Shown: piece after piece, positions 19,997 to 28,352 of the stretch | Position numbering within the stretch: position 1 is the stretch's first letter | How the letters are laid out: the number at the start of each line of letters is the position of its first letter | Source: Eutreptiella sp. 'Long Island Sound 2002' | Taxonomy: Eukaryota > Euglenozoa > Euglenophyceae > Eutreptiales > Eutreptiaceae | DNA: 64,000 bases | Direction of reading: 5' to 3' | NCBI GenBank assembly: GCA_964036045.1 | Contig: OZ038383.1 | Coordinates: 68,531,888-68,595,887 of the forward strand | Notes under the pieces: model-generated | What the model was told of the DNA's origin: nothing | Databases searched by the model: none | Seen by the model: only the letters and a program-made list of their open reading frames with translations | Made by a program: the position numbers and the translations under genes

Positions 19997-22720
19997 CTAT
20001 TGTGGGCCCCAGCGCCAAGTAGTACTCTTCTTGATCAAGTCAGTCAGTACAGCGCTGGTGTAGGTGAAGCTTTTGATGTGGCGGCGATAGAAGTTGCACG
20101 CCCCAATGAAACTGCGTACATCATGAAGTCCTTTCTTGGGGTCTTCGTGTCGTACCTTGGCATCCATCAGGGGTTTGGCCTTAGAGGCCGCTGGGGTCCA
20201 CCACCCATAGCCAACGTCAAACCCCAAGTACTGCATGGTCTTCTGCATGAACTCACACTTCTCCAGCTTGAGTTGTGTGTGGTTCTCCTGGCAGACCGCA
20301 GAGAACTCACCCAAGAGGATTAGTTGATTCTCCTGGGTATTGGTCCCGAGGCATACATCGTCGATGTGAGCCTCCATCTGGGCCCCACGGGATATGAGCT
20401 CCTGCACCTTAGGTCTCCTTCGTAGGATGGACAAGATCCTGTTCATCAGCTCTTGGAACAGAGCGGGTGCGTTAGCCACGCCAAATGGCATGACCTTCCA
20501 CTTGAATACCCTCCCCTGAGGGGTGATGAAGGCCAGTAGTTCCTGCGCGTTGGGCGTCAGGTCCACTTGCCAGAATCCACTTCGCTTGTCCATCTTGGTC
20601 TTGTAGCGACAGGAGGCTATCTTCTCCAGGGTAGACTCCATATTGGGAATGGACCCTGAGTGGTTCAGCGTCTTTTTGTTCAGCTCTCCGTAGTCCACTA
20701 CCAGCCGTTTGGCTGTAGACCCAGGTTTAGCCACCAGGAGACAGGGGCTGCAGTGTAGGGGGTAGTCCCCGTCTTTGTACTCCAGGACTAGGCCAGCGTC
20801 GATACATTCTTGTATCTGTCGCTCAATCTCATCGGCCTGCTCTTTAGGAGCTGGATAGGGTCTCCTCCGGATCTTGTGACCCACGAACTCGGGTTTCAGC
20901 TTGAGGTCCATCTGTACCAGCTTGTCGCATGAGGCTGGAGGGGGTAGTTCTCCGAACACCTCCGGATAGGTCCTTATCAGCTTCTGTACCCGCGGGTCCA
21001 AGACCTTGATCTTGTCTTCCATGTCCTCGTCGCAGTGTAAGTTGCTTCCCCCTTGAATAGACGTCGGGAGGTGGTCCTCCACCGACTCTTCGCCCGCGGT
21101 AGCATCCTTCAGCCCTTGGTAGGCATATAGAAGGTCTTGCTCAACCATCTCCGGTGGACGATGGCAACATAGGCACGCTCGAGGGGGTTCACATACACAT
21201 TCCTGCGAGAGGTCGTCCTCCTCTGGGGTCCTCACATGGGCGCCCCACACGCTCTTCATGAGCTTAAGATCCACCTCCCTTTGCCAGGTGGTGATCTTCT
21301 GTTCGAGGTCCTCCTTCAGTTGGGATAGGTCTCCCATACGTCCTTGCTTCAGTGGCCATGAGCTGCGGGTAGGCTTCGCGTAGCATAGCTTTTTCGCCAC
21401 CAACTTCCTCTTGGAATCCACATACTCCCTGAGCCTGGATCGAGGGTCCAGCTCTTCATCCACGGGGTCTTCCATCCTCATGGAGAGTAGGGGTTTTAGT
21501 GGGGCGACGTACTCGGCGTTCTCCACTTCATCCACACAGGTCTGCACGAAGAAGGCGTCGTGCTCAGTTTCGTCATCTGAGTGGATAGAGCTAGGTAGCT
21601 CAGATAGTCCGCACTCAGAGACTCCATCAGGAACAGGTACATGACAGGGAGAGTTGGGGGCGTTGGTGTCAGTCACGACGTACTCATCTCCTCCGGGTGT
21701 AATTTCAACAGCATCTTGAGGTCGTAGTCGATCCTTCAAGTCACCCAAGGCGAGTCCGTCGCTTTCTCGCTGTATAGCCTGGACCAGAGTCGGGTCCAGA
21801 TCCTCCCAGGGAATGGAGGTGAGACCTCCGTCCACCACGCTTAGCATACTCCCCCATCCGGGCTTCCCAATGGGCGTCTTGCATCCCAGAGGCACGTAGA
21901 TGGCCTCATCAGGTAACCGCACAGAGCTGATAGTCAGCTTGTCAAGGAGGGTTCGCCAGTACTCGTTGCCCCCACGGGCTCCCCAATCGGGGGAACACAG
22001 GACCATACGGGAACGTTCCAAGGCCACCTTGGTCAGCACCTTCCCCAGTTCACTGAACCTGGGGTTCCCGTAGGCCATCCCGAAAGAGGGCCAGTAAAAT
22101 TTGTAGCTGCAGTTCTTCCCCTTGCTGCAGTAAAGGTCGAGTACATGCTGCTTGTCGCTGGCGAACAACTCCACACTCAGGTCTTCTCGAGAGTAACCCA
22201 ACTCCTTCAGACCTTGGTCTAGGACTTCCCCCAATAGTTGATAGTCCTCAGTTTTGGAGGCCGCCATCATGTTAGAGGGCTCCTCCTTCGATAGCCTCAG
22301 GTAACTCGAGGTATGTTCCGACTGCTCCAGTGGCACAGACTCTCTGCCACTGCCGTGGTCCACGTAGAGGAGGTAGGGCGCTTGCAGCGTCAGGGATTGT
22401 ATCTGGGAGTGCTGCACGAAGAAGTCAGTCCCAAGTACAAAGTCGAAGGCATCAGTGTCCATCACATAGAACCGATGGGCGATAGTCCTGGAGCCCATAG
22501 GTACCTCCAATTCACAGTCCCCGCAGCTGTGCACCACATGTCCATCCCCCATGCGTATAGCGGCGGTGGTCATGGTGTTCTTCAGGCCCCCACAAGGTAA
22601 AATTTTCTTGGCCACTATCGATATTGTGGCGCCAGTATCCAGTACCCCCAGGTATTCGCGTCCCCCTAGTCGGATACGTACCCAAAACACCAGGTCTTGG
22701 GTGCCACCAGAGCGTCCTCG
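19997..22720 (-). CDS. Protease, extra module and reverse transcriptase, element A
   Basis: Open directly after the gag TGA. Protease: GVLDTGATISIVAKK with the DTG catalytic triad, and FVLGTDFFVQHSQI as the second strand. Then a module of about 120 residues (21800-22190): DLSVELFAS, YGNPRFSELGKVL, RMVLCSPDWG, VRLPDEAIYVP, VDGGL. Then an acidic linker. RT: KIRRRPYPAPKEQADEIE, LVVDYGELNKKT, FWQVDL, MPFGVANAPALFQELM, and EAHIDDV (HIDD in place of YxDD), then QYLGFDVGYG and SFIGACNFYRRHI. It ends WGPQ before TAG 19997-19999. The protein should read on into RNase H; the TAG sits in CAA-TAG-CAA. The PR-to-RT linker is much longer than usual for Ty3. Confidence 0.88.
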   Translation of the reverse strand, partial: RGRSGGTQDLVFWVRIRLGGREYLGVLDTGATISIVAKKILPCGGLKNTMTTAAIRMGDGHVVHSCGDCELEVPMGSRTIAHRFYVMDTDAFDFVLGTDFFVQHSQIQSLTLQAPYLLYVDHGSGRESVPLEQSEHTSSYLRLSKEEPSNMMAASKTEDYQLLGEVLDQGLKELGYSREDLSVELFASDKQHVLDLYCSKGKNCSYKFYWPSFGMAYGNPRFSELGKVLTKVALERSRMVLCSPDWGARGGNEYWRTLLDKLTISSVRLPDEAIYVPLGCKTPIGKPGWGSMLSVVDGGLTSIPWEDLDPTLVQAIQRESDGLALGDLKDRLRPQDAVEITPGGDEYVVTDTNAPNSPCHVPVPDGVSECGLSELPSSIHSDDETEHDAFFVQTCVDEVENAEYVAPLKPLLSMRMEDPVDEELDPRSRLREYVDSKRKLVAKKLCYAKPTRSSWPLKQGRMGDLSQLKEDLEQKITTWQREVDLKLMKSVWGAHVRTPEEDDLSQECVCEPPRACLCCHRPPEMVEQDLLYAYQGLKDATAGEESVEDHLPTSIQGGSNLHCDEDMEDKIKVLDPRVQKLIRTYPEVFGELPPPASCDKLVQMDLKLKPEFVGHKIRRRPYPAPKEQADEIERQIQECIDAGLVLEYKDGDYPLHCSPCLLVAKPGSTAKRLVVDYGELNKKTLNHSGSIPNMESTLEKIASCRYKTKMDKRSGFWQVDLTPNAQELLAFITPQGRVFKWKVMPFGVANAPALFQELMNRILSILRRRPKVQELISRGAQMEAHIDDVCLGTNTQENQLILLGEFSAVCQENHTQLKLEKCEFMQKTMQYLGFDVGYGWWTPAASKAKPLMDAKVRHEDPKKGLHDVRSFIGACNFYRRHIKSFTYTSAVLTDLIKKSTTWRWGPQ
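21800..22190 (-). other. Extra module between protease and RT of element A
   Basis: This portion of Pol aligns by eye with 48745-49150 of element C: DLSVELFAS with DLALDAFSS, FYWPSF with KHWGPH, GNPRFSELGKVLTKV with HCPRWDIPRAIAKIR, SRMVLCSPDWG with KAVLVVPMG, YWRTLLDKL with HWVASLTNM, VRLP with VVLP, and VDGGL with VDGGL. The pattern recalls Dam-like adenine-methyltransferase or DIRS-type domains, in which an NPPF/NPPY loop binds the base. Here that loop reads GNPRFS. The family assignment is tentative. Confidence 0.5.
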
Positions 22721-25222
22721 TCAGAATTCCGCGGGACAGGTCACCTCGAACCCCTTGTTCCGCAACTTGCGGGCCATCCTCATGAAACGGCTCCTCTTCT
22801 TAGCGTTGCCGTCGTCACCACCTTCATGCTCACGCTTGGCTCCTTGTTCTTGCTGAGCCTGCATCTGTGAGCGTGTGGTAGGACCAGTCTGCCCTCCAGA
22901 GGGCTCAGAGTTCCCCCCTGGATTAGGGTTGGGGTTGCCTCCGTTCTTGTCCTTGTTCTTGTTGTCGGGCTGGGGGTTAGCGCCTCCTCCTCGTCCACCT
23001 TGACCCTTGTCTTGACCACCTTGACCACGTCCTTTCGACTTGCCCTTGCCGGAGTCGTTGCCTTTGGCCTTGCCTCCACCTTTGCCTGAGCCTTTGCCAG
23101 GATCTTCCCCCTCAAGCTTCGCCGATAGGCGTTGCTTATGGTAGCACTCATCCTCGTAGTGCTTCCGCTTACCGCAGAATGCACACGTGATGGTGCAGCG
23201 GTAATGATCCGGCAGCTTCGCTTTGGCGCCGGTGTCCTTCTCCTGCTGCTTCCCCTGGACGACGAAGCAGTCTCGCTGCTCGCAGTCAGAGGCGTGCTGC
23301 AGGTGGCCCTGCTCATCTCTGGCATCACACCAGAATAGCTCCTTCACGTTCTCCATGGTACGGGCGTGGGCGTGTTTGGGGGTAGTCCCCTGCCCAGGTC
23401 GGGACCCTTGGTACCCTTTGCCTCCAGAACCTCCACCACCAGGACGGTAGTTGTTCAGGTGTTGGTCGCTCTCCTTCTCCAGCGCCATCTCCAGGAGCAG
23501 CACGCATAGATCCTCGTAGCGGAGGGATCTAGTCTTGCGCTCAGCCGTCAAACGGCACTCGTCCCATAGCTCTCGGGGGAGCTTGGCGCACAACCAGAAC
23601 AGCAGGTCGTCGCTGCTGTAGGAACCGGGCGTCAGTCGTCCAGCCCAGTGATCCAGGTCAGCCAACAGCTCGGAGACCCTGCCAGGTTTGGGGTTGTTGG
23701 GCAGCACGGGCAGGTTCTGGATCTCGGCCCTGATGGAGAGGTCGGTCTCGTAGGTCGGGTACTGCCTCTCCAGGGCAACCAACACATCGGCAAAGGTGGC
23801 GGAGTTAGTTACGATCTGCCTGACCTGCTTCTCCAGGTACTTGGTCTTGCAGCACTGCAGGAGCAGATCGCACTTCACTCGCCCACTCGCGTGGGTTTGG
23901 CCGGTCAGTCGTAGGAACCGGCCAAAGTTCTCAGCGAACTCGCTGAGGTCCTTGCCTGTGAACTCAGGCAGGTTCACCACTATCTTGGAGGTGGCAATAG
24001 CCTTCGCCTCCTGAGCTCGGCGTCTTTCAGGGCGTCGGGTCTTCTTCTTCTTCTTCTTCTTCTTCTTACCCTTGGAGTCCTCGGGGTCCTCAGGGTCCTT
24101 GTCATCTGCGGGCGAAGAAGAATCCATCGACGGCGGCTCGTCGTCGGAGGGGTCTCCGCCAAGATCACTGGAGCCATAAGGCTCCACGTCCACCATAGCC
24201 CTTAAGGCTGTCAGCCCCAGCTGGTCCAGCTCGGCCCTCGTCGAGTTCGTCACGTGGCTGTAGGGCGGCTGGGCCGTTCTCGGGACGAATGGACTTCTCG
24301 GTACTGCTGCAGGAGTCGGCATCGGTCTGCTCCTCAGGCTCCCCAGGGTATTTGTCAACCCTGCCGCCAGGTGGTTAGCCTGTACTCGGTGGGGTGACAT
24401 TCCCACCGTCGTAGGTGACGCATGGGACGGGATCATCAGGGGCTCCAGTTTCTCCCTGATCTCTTGCGTGAGGTCGCCCACAATTTTCGAAGTGGCTCCT
24501 CGGAGCACGTCGTTGATCTCCGACCGCGTCAGGGACCTGTTGGAGGATCTTCCCGATCCTCTACTCCTGCCTTCCAGAGACTCTGGTCCTCTCCTCAACC
24601 CGTTCAAGGGTGCATACCCAGGTGCATACCCAGGAGCATACCCAGGAACATCCATATAGGTTCCAGTGGCGTGGAGTGGATGGGGATAGTCAGCCGCATA
24701 CCATCGCGGCGCAGAGCTGGAAGCCACCGGCTCACTGGCAGTAGTTGCCTCATGGAGCGCAGTGGTAGGTGGGCCCATACCATAGGCGGGGTAGGGAGGC
24801 ATGCCAGTAAAGCCTGTGCCCTCTGCCATAGGCGGGTTGGTTGTGGAAGTGGATGTTGCTGCGGCTGGGAGTGTGGTGGTTATGGGAGAGGGTGATGCGT
24901 GGAGGCCAGAAGCGCTTGGTGCGCCTTCGAAGGTAGGGTCATGCGTCGGGTCTTGCCCTTGTTCCTCTCCTTCGTCTGCTCCTTCTCCAGCATCCTTCTC
25001 GCTCTCGTTCTCTCTCTTCCTCTTCACAGGCTGAGGCTGAGAGACCACCTCCTCGACCGACAGGGCCCCGAAGGCAGTCTGGAGGCCATCCAGGGAGTCC
25101 TCCGCCGTATCCACTGGCCCATGTAAGGGCTCCGCCGAAGGTACAGCGCCAGGCGCTGGCCTTGCCGGTGCCTCAGGCGCTGGCGCTGTCTTCACGTCGG
25201 CGTCCACTCTTCCTGGGTCCAT
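22721..25222 (-). CDS. Gag polyprotein, element A
   Basis: An 833-residue frame starting MDPGRVDADVK about 100 bases after the 5' LTR. The N-terminal half is Pro/Ala/Ser-rich with a GYAP repeat (about 24600-24650), then an acidic stretch and a Lys run (24036-24066). The capsid-like part follows: VVNLPEFTGKDLSEFAENF, CCKTKYLEKQVRQI and YPTYETDLSIRAEIQNLPVL. A CCHC knuckle, CAFCGKRKHYEDEC, sits before a Gly/Lys-rich tail. Gag builds the virus-like particle and binds the RNA. It ends CPAEF with a TGA at 22721-22723; the same frame continues without another stop into protease, which suggests readthrough. Element D carries a close relative. Confidence 0.88.
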   Translation of the reverse strand: MDPGRVDADVKTAPAPEAPARPAPGAVPSAEPLHGPVDTAEDSLDGLQTAFGALSVEEVVSQPQPVKRKRENESEKDAGEGADEGEEQGQDPTHDPTFEGAPSASGLHASPSPITTTLPAAATSTSTTNPPMAEGTGFTGMPPYPAYGMGPPTTALHEATTASEPVASSSAPRWYAADYPHPLHATGTYMDVPGYAPGYAPGYAPLNGLRRGPESLEGRSRGSGRSSNRSLTRSEINDVLRGATSKIVGDLTQEIREKLEPLMIPSHASPTTVGMSPHRVQANHLAAGLTNTLGSLRSRPMPTPAAVPRSPFVPRTAQPPYSHVTNSTRAELDQLGLTALRAMVDVEPYGSSDLGGDPSDDEPPSMDSSSPADDKDPEDPEDSKGKKKKKKKKKTRRPERRRAQEAKAIATSKIVVNLPEFTGKDLSEFAENFGRFLRLTGQTHASGRVKCDLLLQCCKTKYLEKQVRQIVTNSATFADVLVALERQYPTYETDLSIRAEIQNLPVLPNNPKPGRVSELLADLDHWAGRLTPGSYSSDDLLFWLCAKLPRELWDECRLTAERKTRSLRYEDLCVLLLEMALEKESDQHLNNYRPGGGGSGGKGYQGSRPGQGTTPKHAHARTMENVKELFWCDARDEQGHLQHASDCEQRDCFVVQGKQQEKDTGAKAKLPDHYRCTITCAFCGKRKHYEDECYHKQRLSAKLEGEDPGKGSGKGGGKAKGNDSGKGKSKGRGQGGQDKGQGGRGGGANPQPDNKNKDKNGGNPNPNPGGNSEPSGGQTGPTTRSQMQAQQEQGAKREHEGGDDGNAKKRSRFMRMARKLRNKGFEVTCPAEF
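24600..24650 (-). repeat. GYAP-coding 12-bp tandem repeat in gag A
   Basis: Four imperfect tandem copies of a 12-bp unit encode successive PGYA/GYAP repeats in the Gag N-terminal region. Probably a disordered segment that changes length by slippage. Confidence 0.75.
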
Positions 25223-25308
25223 CTTCTTTCACCCTTCAGCTTATATTTGCCCGTACTCGGCGCACTGGATGTACGGCACGGGGTTGCTGCCGGTGCGCAG
25301 CGACAGGC

Positions 25309-25323
25309 TGCCTCTTGCTACCA
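25309..25323 (-). other. Primer-binding site of element A
   Basis: Directly after the 5' LTR in element orientation the sequence reads TGGTAGCAAGAGGC. Apart from one extra A it matches the complement of the initiator-methionine tRNA 3' end (TGGTAGCAGAGG). Element D has the uninterrupted version at 61948. Confidence 0.6.
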
Positions 25324-26121
25324 GAAAAGTTTATAGTGTTTTCAGCACTGTGTTTTTGCTTCTCCTGCTGCTTGCTGTTGCTGTAGGGTGTCCTGCTGCT
25401 TGTTTTTGGGAAATGAAAAGCTTTTGTTTATTGAAATACAGCAAGTCCAAGTCAATCCAGGATAGCCCAAGCCAGAAGTGTGCAGGGAGAAGGTAATTCA
25501 GGATCAAAGCATGAAGGGCTGCAGTGTAAACAGTGAAGGATGATTGGATATTCACAGAAACTGCAACTCAGGTCACAAATGAATGCATATTCACAAAGAT
25601 AGCTGAAATTTTTTTGGAAAAGAGTTAGAAAACTGCCTCAGGATCATTCTCTCTCCATAGTGCCATCTCAGGAGATGTGCACTCCTTGTTTTGGGTCCCA
25701 TATGTGCTTCGGTGGCATGGTATGTGGCGATGAGGTCACTGCCATGTGACATGGGATCTTCCTACTTAGCTAGGCTGACCAGGAATTGAACCCAGGACCT
25801 CTCAAAAAGAGGTGCCCAGCCCCCTAGGGTGCATACCACTAGGATAGCTAAGAATTCATGGAAAAACATAGATAAATTCATAGGCTCTACTTTAGGTATG
25901 TCAGTGCTCAGTCAACTCAGGAAAAGATGAATAGCTTCACATTGAAAGGGGATTAAGGGGTCCACTCCATATCCTGATTGGATGTTTGGTTCCATAGGTC
26001 AAAATGTGTTATCACCAGTTTTGGTTGGACCAATACTAAGATGAAAATGCCTGGATGCTCAGTGCATCTCTAATACAACTAGAGTAGGCCTCAAAGCAAT
26101 GGAAAAGCACTTTTTCTTACT
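25323..26121 (-). repeat. 5' LTR of element A
   Basis: About 98% identical to 14801-15598 by eye. Transcription of the element should start here on the minus strand. It contains the second copy of the tRNA-like segment (25765-25853). Confidence 0.92.
25765..25853 (-). promoter_or_regulatory. tRNA-like segment inside the 5' LTR of A
   Basis: Same A-box-like, anticodon-arm-like and B-box (GGTTCAATTCC) arrangement as at 15242-15329, with the closing stem CTTAGCTA/TAGCTAAG. It is oriented with the element and so could serve as an internal promoter. Confidence 0.45.
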
Positions 26122-26126
26122 ACCGG
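26122..26126. repeat. Target-site duplication of element A (right)
   Basis: ACCGG, the second copy of 14796-14800. Confidence 0.85.
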
Positions 26127-26233
26127 TGGCGGTGGCGGGCCTGGGGGATTCCTCGTAGTCCTGTTCCGTGGGGGTGCGTGGGGAGTGGGGGCGCGCGCGG
26201 ATGTAGACCCGCGGGTGTGCGCGCACGGTCTCT

Positions 26234-26247
26234 GCCTCGGGGTTGGG
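26234..26247. repeat. Target-site duplication of the SINE (left)
   Basis: GCCTCGGGGTTGGG, repeated exactly at 26538-26551. Copy 1 has a single uninterrupted version of this site near 1781-1794. Confidence 0.85.
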
Positions 26248-26266
26248 TAAGGTAAGGTAAGGTAAG
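26248..26266 (-). repeat. (TTACC)n SINE tail
   Basis: TAAGG repeats on the plus strand (about four units), i.e. TTACC on the SINE strand, directly at the left TSD. Confidence 0.8.
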
Positions 26267-26322
26267 TTGCTCGGGCGATCTCCGAACTCCAGCGTATCAG
26301 TGATCCCTACCTGTCCCTCGCA

Positions 26323-26490
26323 GCATCCCTTCCGGCTCGCGGGGTCACCGACACCCTAGCGCCTAGGACACTGCGTTCCTCCCCCACCGGGGTTCGAACC
26401 GACGCTGCATCCCTTCCGGCTCGCGGGGTCACCGACACCCTAGCGCCTAGGACACTGCGTTCGGCCTCCACCGGGATTCGAACCGAGCAC
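26323..26490 (-). repeat. 84-bp tandem duplication inside the SINE
   Basis: Units 26323-26406 and 26407-26490 share an almost identical core of about 55 bp and each end in a TTCGAACC B-box-like motif. Only the second unit (plus-strand order) adjoins the complete tRNA-like head. Confidence 0.8.
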
Positions 26491-26537
26491 CTTTAGTTCA
26501 GGCGTCACGTGCATGACCGCTGAACTACGAGACCTTC

Positions 26538-26551
26538 GCCTCGGGGTTGGG
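26538..26551. repeat. Target-site duplication of the SINE (right)
   Basis: GCCTCGGGGTTGGG, matching 26234-26247. Confidence 0.85.
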
Positions 26552-27361
26552 CGGGGACTCGCGGCGGCGGCGGTAGTGGGGCATGCGCTGTATGTGGGCT
26601 GTCATCGAGGGTTGGTAGGGGGGCGGGGACGCTGCTGGTGGACCCTGGCGTCGTTCTGGCCTGGTCGGGGGCGGTCCGTGGGCCTGGGGTGCGGGCTTTG
26701 AGAGGTGGCGGGACGAGGTGCGTCCTGCTTCGGCCGCGGCGCGCTCTGCTATGAAGGTGGTGGCGGCGGCGTGGGTGACGGTGGGGGGGCGCCGTGCTGG
26801 GTGCTGCTGCCTCCAGGCCTGGGACGGCTGGGGCCGAATGTCATAGAGGACGTCCTCGGGGGGTCGGGCTCGCGCTGCCGTCGTGGCGCCGGGTTTGGGC
26901 TTGGGTTTGGGCTTGGCTGCGGGTTGCGGTTGTGGTGCGCTGATGGGTTTGGGTGGCTGTTTGGCGGCGGTCTTGGGTTTCGGCTGGGTCGCGGGTGCGG
27001 GCCTCGTCGGGGCGTGGGCCTTGGCGGCGGCGGGGTTGCTCGTGGTGGGGACGGGTTTGGGGGCCTGTGCCGCAGGTGTCCCCCGCGGCCTGGGGGGTGG
27101 AGTGCTGGATGAGGACGTGGTGGTGGTGGTGGATGAGGTGGTCGTGGTGGTGGAGGTTGTGGAGTCGGAGGCGGAGGAGAGGGCTGTGGGAGACAGCGGA
27201 GGGCCCTGGGCTTCGGGGGCGGGCGTAGGATGCTGGGTCCTGCAAGTAGCGAGAACGAGGGTGCGGGTTCGGGTACCGGGCGAGTGCGCGCGTTTTCCCT
27301 GGTGACCCGTGCGTGCTGGTGCTGGTGTGGCGGCGTTGTCTCGGCTGTGCGGGCACGTGGG
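26552..27361 (-). other. Pro/Lys-rich spacer of LINE-like copy 3
   Basis: The minus strand matches copy 2 8561-9460: Pro-rich frames with PKPxP-like repeats, then FMAERAAAEA and related residues near 26749. Indels prevent a single frame. No domain seen. Confidence 0.35.
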
Positions 27362-28090
27362 TTACCCGGGGGGTGGCCATATCTGCTCGAGGACGTGCGG
27401 ATGTGTTTGCTGGAGGTAGTTGAGGGTGCGGAAGAAGCATCGCTGGATGCCGGGCATGTCCTCCTCTGTGAGGTGGGGGTAGTTTTGGGTGGGGGTGTCT
27501 GGGCCCGGCCACAGCAGCGCCATGAGGCGGGCTGCCACCATGTAAGGGCAGAGCTGCAGGTTGGTGGGGCGTGGGGGTGTGGGTCCCCTGCGGTTCGGGG
27601 GGGCTTCTCTCTGCTGGGGGCGCAGTGTGACCCTCCACAGCGACCGGTCCGTGGGGATCCCCCAGGTCCGTTGGGTCCACTTGGCGAAGCAATACATCGC
27701 CCTACCAAGGCCCTGGCTGCCGCTGCGGATGGATAGCAGCGTGTCCAAGGATTTGCGTTCCCACGTGCCCCAGATGTGGGGGTCGTCCGGCTCGTCCCCC
27801 CTGGCGTACGTGTCGAGGCCTGGGTTGTGTAGGGCGTAGGGTTCGGCCGGTGCGGCGGCTGGTGGTGCGGGGTGTGATGGGGGGGGTGGTGTGGGCTGGG
27901 GGGGGTGGTCGTCGTTGTCGCGTGTGGGGTCCGGTGATGGGGTTTCTTGTGGCGGTGGCGGGAGGGGGGATTCGCGGTGGCGTGTGTCCGCGGGGGCATC
28001 GACGTCAATTGGCTGGTGCTGGCTGCCGCGTGTTGCGTCCGTGGCCTGGTCTCGGGGCGGGGGCGGGGGGTGGTGGTGTGGGGGTCGCAC
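27362..28090 (-). pseudogene. KWTQRTW block of LINE-like copy 3 (internally deleted)
   Basis: A 242-residue minus-strand frame: a Pro-rich start, then EPYALHNP joined directly to LDTYARGDEPDD, then TWERKSLDTLLSIRSGS, AMYCFAKWTQRTWGIPTD, YMVAARLMALLWPGPDTP, EEDMPGIQRCFFRTLNYL and THPHVLEQIWPPPG, stop. In copy 2 about 206 residues (VRQHLWDL to the poly-Pro) stand between EPYALHNP and DTYTRE. The join lies at CACAACCC, which occurs at both deletion borders in copy 2. The remaining block reads through in one frame, cleaner than in copy 2. Confidence 0.55.
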
Positions 28091-28352
28091 TGTTGGTTAT
28101 GGGGGGGCGGGGGTGGGTGTTGTGCCCGCTGGGGGTCTTGGCGTCCCTGTGGGTCGTCTGGGTGTTGTGTGTGTGCGCCGTGCGGTCCGTGCCGTTCGTG
28201 ACTGGTTGTGGTGCCGAGGTGTGGGTGGGAGGCGGCCGCATGGGTGTCCGGGTGGGGCTGTGGTCCGTATGTAATGGGTGGCTGCTGGTGGATGGTGCTC
28301 GCTGGTATGGGGTGTGGGTGGGGGGGCTGCTGGTGGTGGTGGGGCGCTCCTA

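Larger units (their letters stand above)
14801..26121 (-). mobile_element. Ty3/gypsy chromovirus-type element A (full length)
   Basis: An 11.3-kb LTR retrotransposon on the minus strand: 5' LTR 25323-26121, PBS, gag, protease, extra module, RT, RNase H, integrase, chromodomain, a 2.2-kb 3' region, PPT, 3' LTR 14801-15598. The two LTRs differ at roughly 12-15 places by eye (about 98% identical), so insertion is fairly recent. The pol order PR-RT-RH-IN-chromodomain defines Ty3 chromoviruses. The coding frame is continuous from 25222 to 18458 except for a TGA after gag and a TAG between RT and RNase H, followed by one frameshift before the chromodomain. Confidence 0.92.
26248..26537 (-). mobile_element. 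tRNA-derived SINE with (TTACC)n tail
   Basis: A 290-bp insertion flanked by a 14-bp exact duplication. On the minus strand it starts with a tRNA-like head: GGTCTCG acceptor start, TAGTTCAGCGGTCATGCAC (A-box), a CGCCT/AGGTG arm and GGTTCGAATCCCGG (B-box), closing with GGAGGCC. A body with an 84-bp tandem duplication follows, carrying a second GGTTCGAACCCCGG B-box. The 3' end is four TTACC-type repeats. Head, body, short-repeat tail and long TSD are the hallmarks of a SINE mobilised by a LINE. The anticodon loop lacks U33, so the head is no longer a functional tRNA. Confidence 0.82.

Noticed and set aside
19997-19999. Proof of a reassigned genetic code (TAG as Gln)
   Set aside because: One TAG in a possible Gln run is not enough; TAG also ends other frames in the window and no host gene is available as a test.
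26248-26266. TAAGG repeats as telomeric DNA
   Set aside because: Only four units, placed exactly at the 3' end of a SINE beside its target duplication; it is a SINE tail.
26468-26537. Functional tRNA gene
   Set aside because: The anticodon loop lacks U33, the variable loop is missing and the T stem has a mismatch; it is the head of a SINE.
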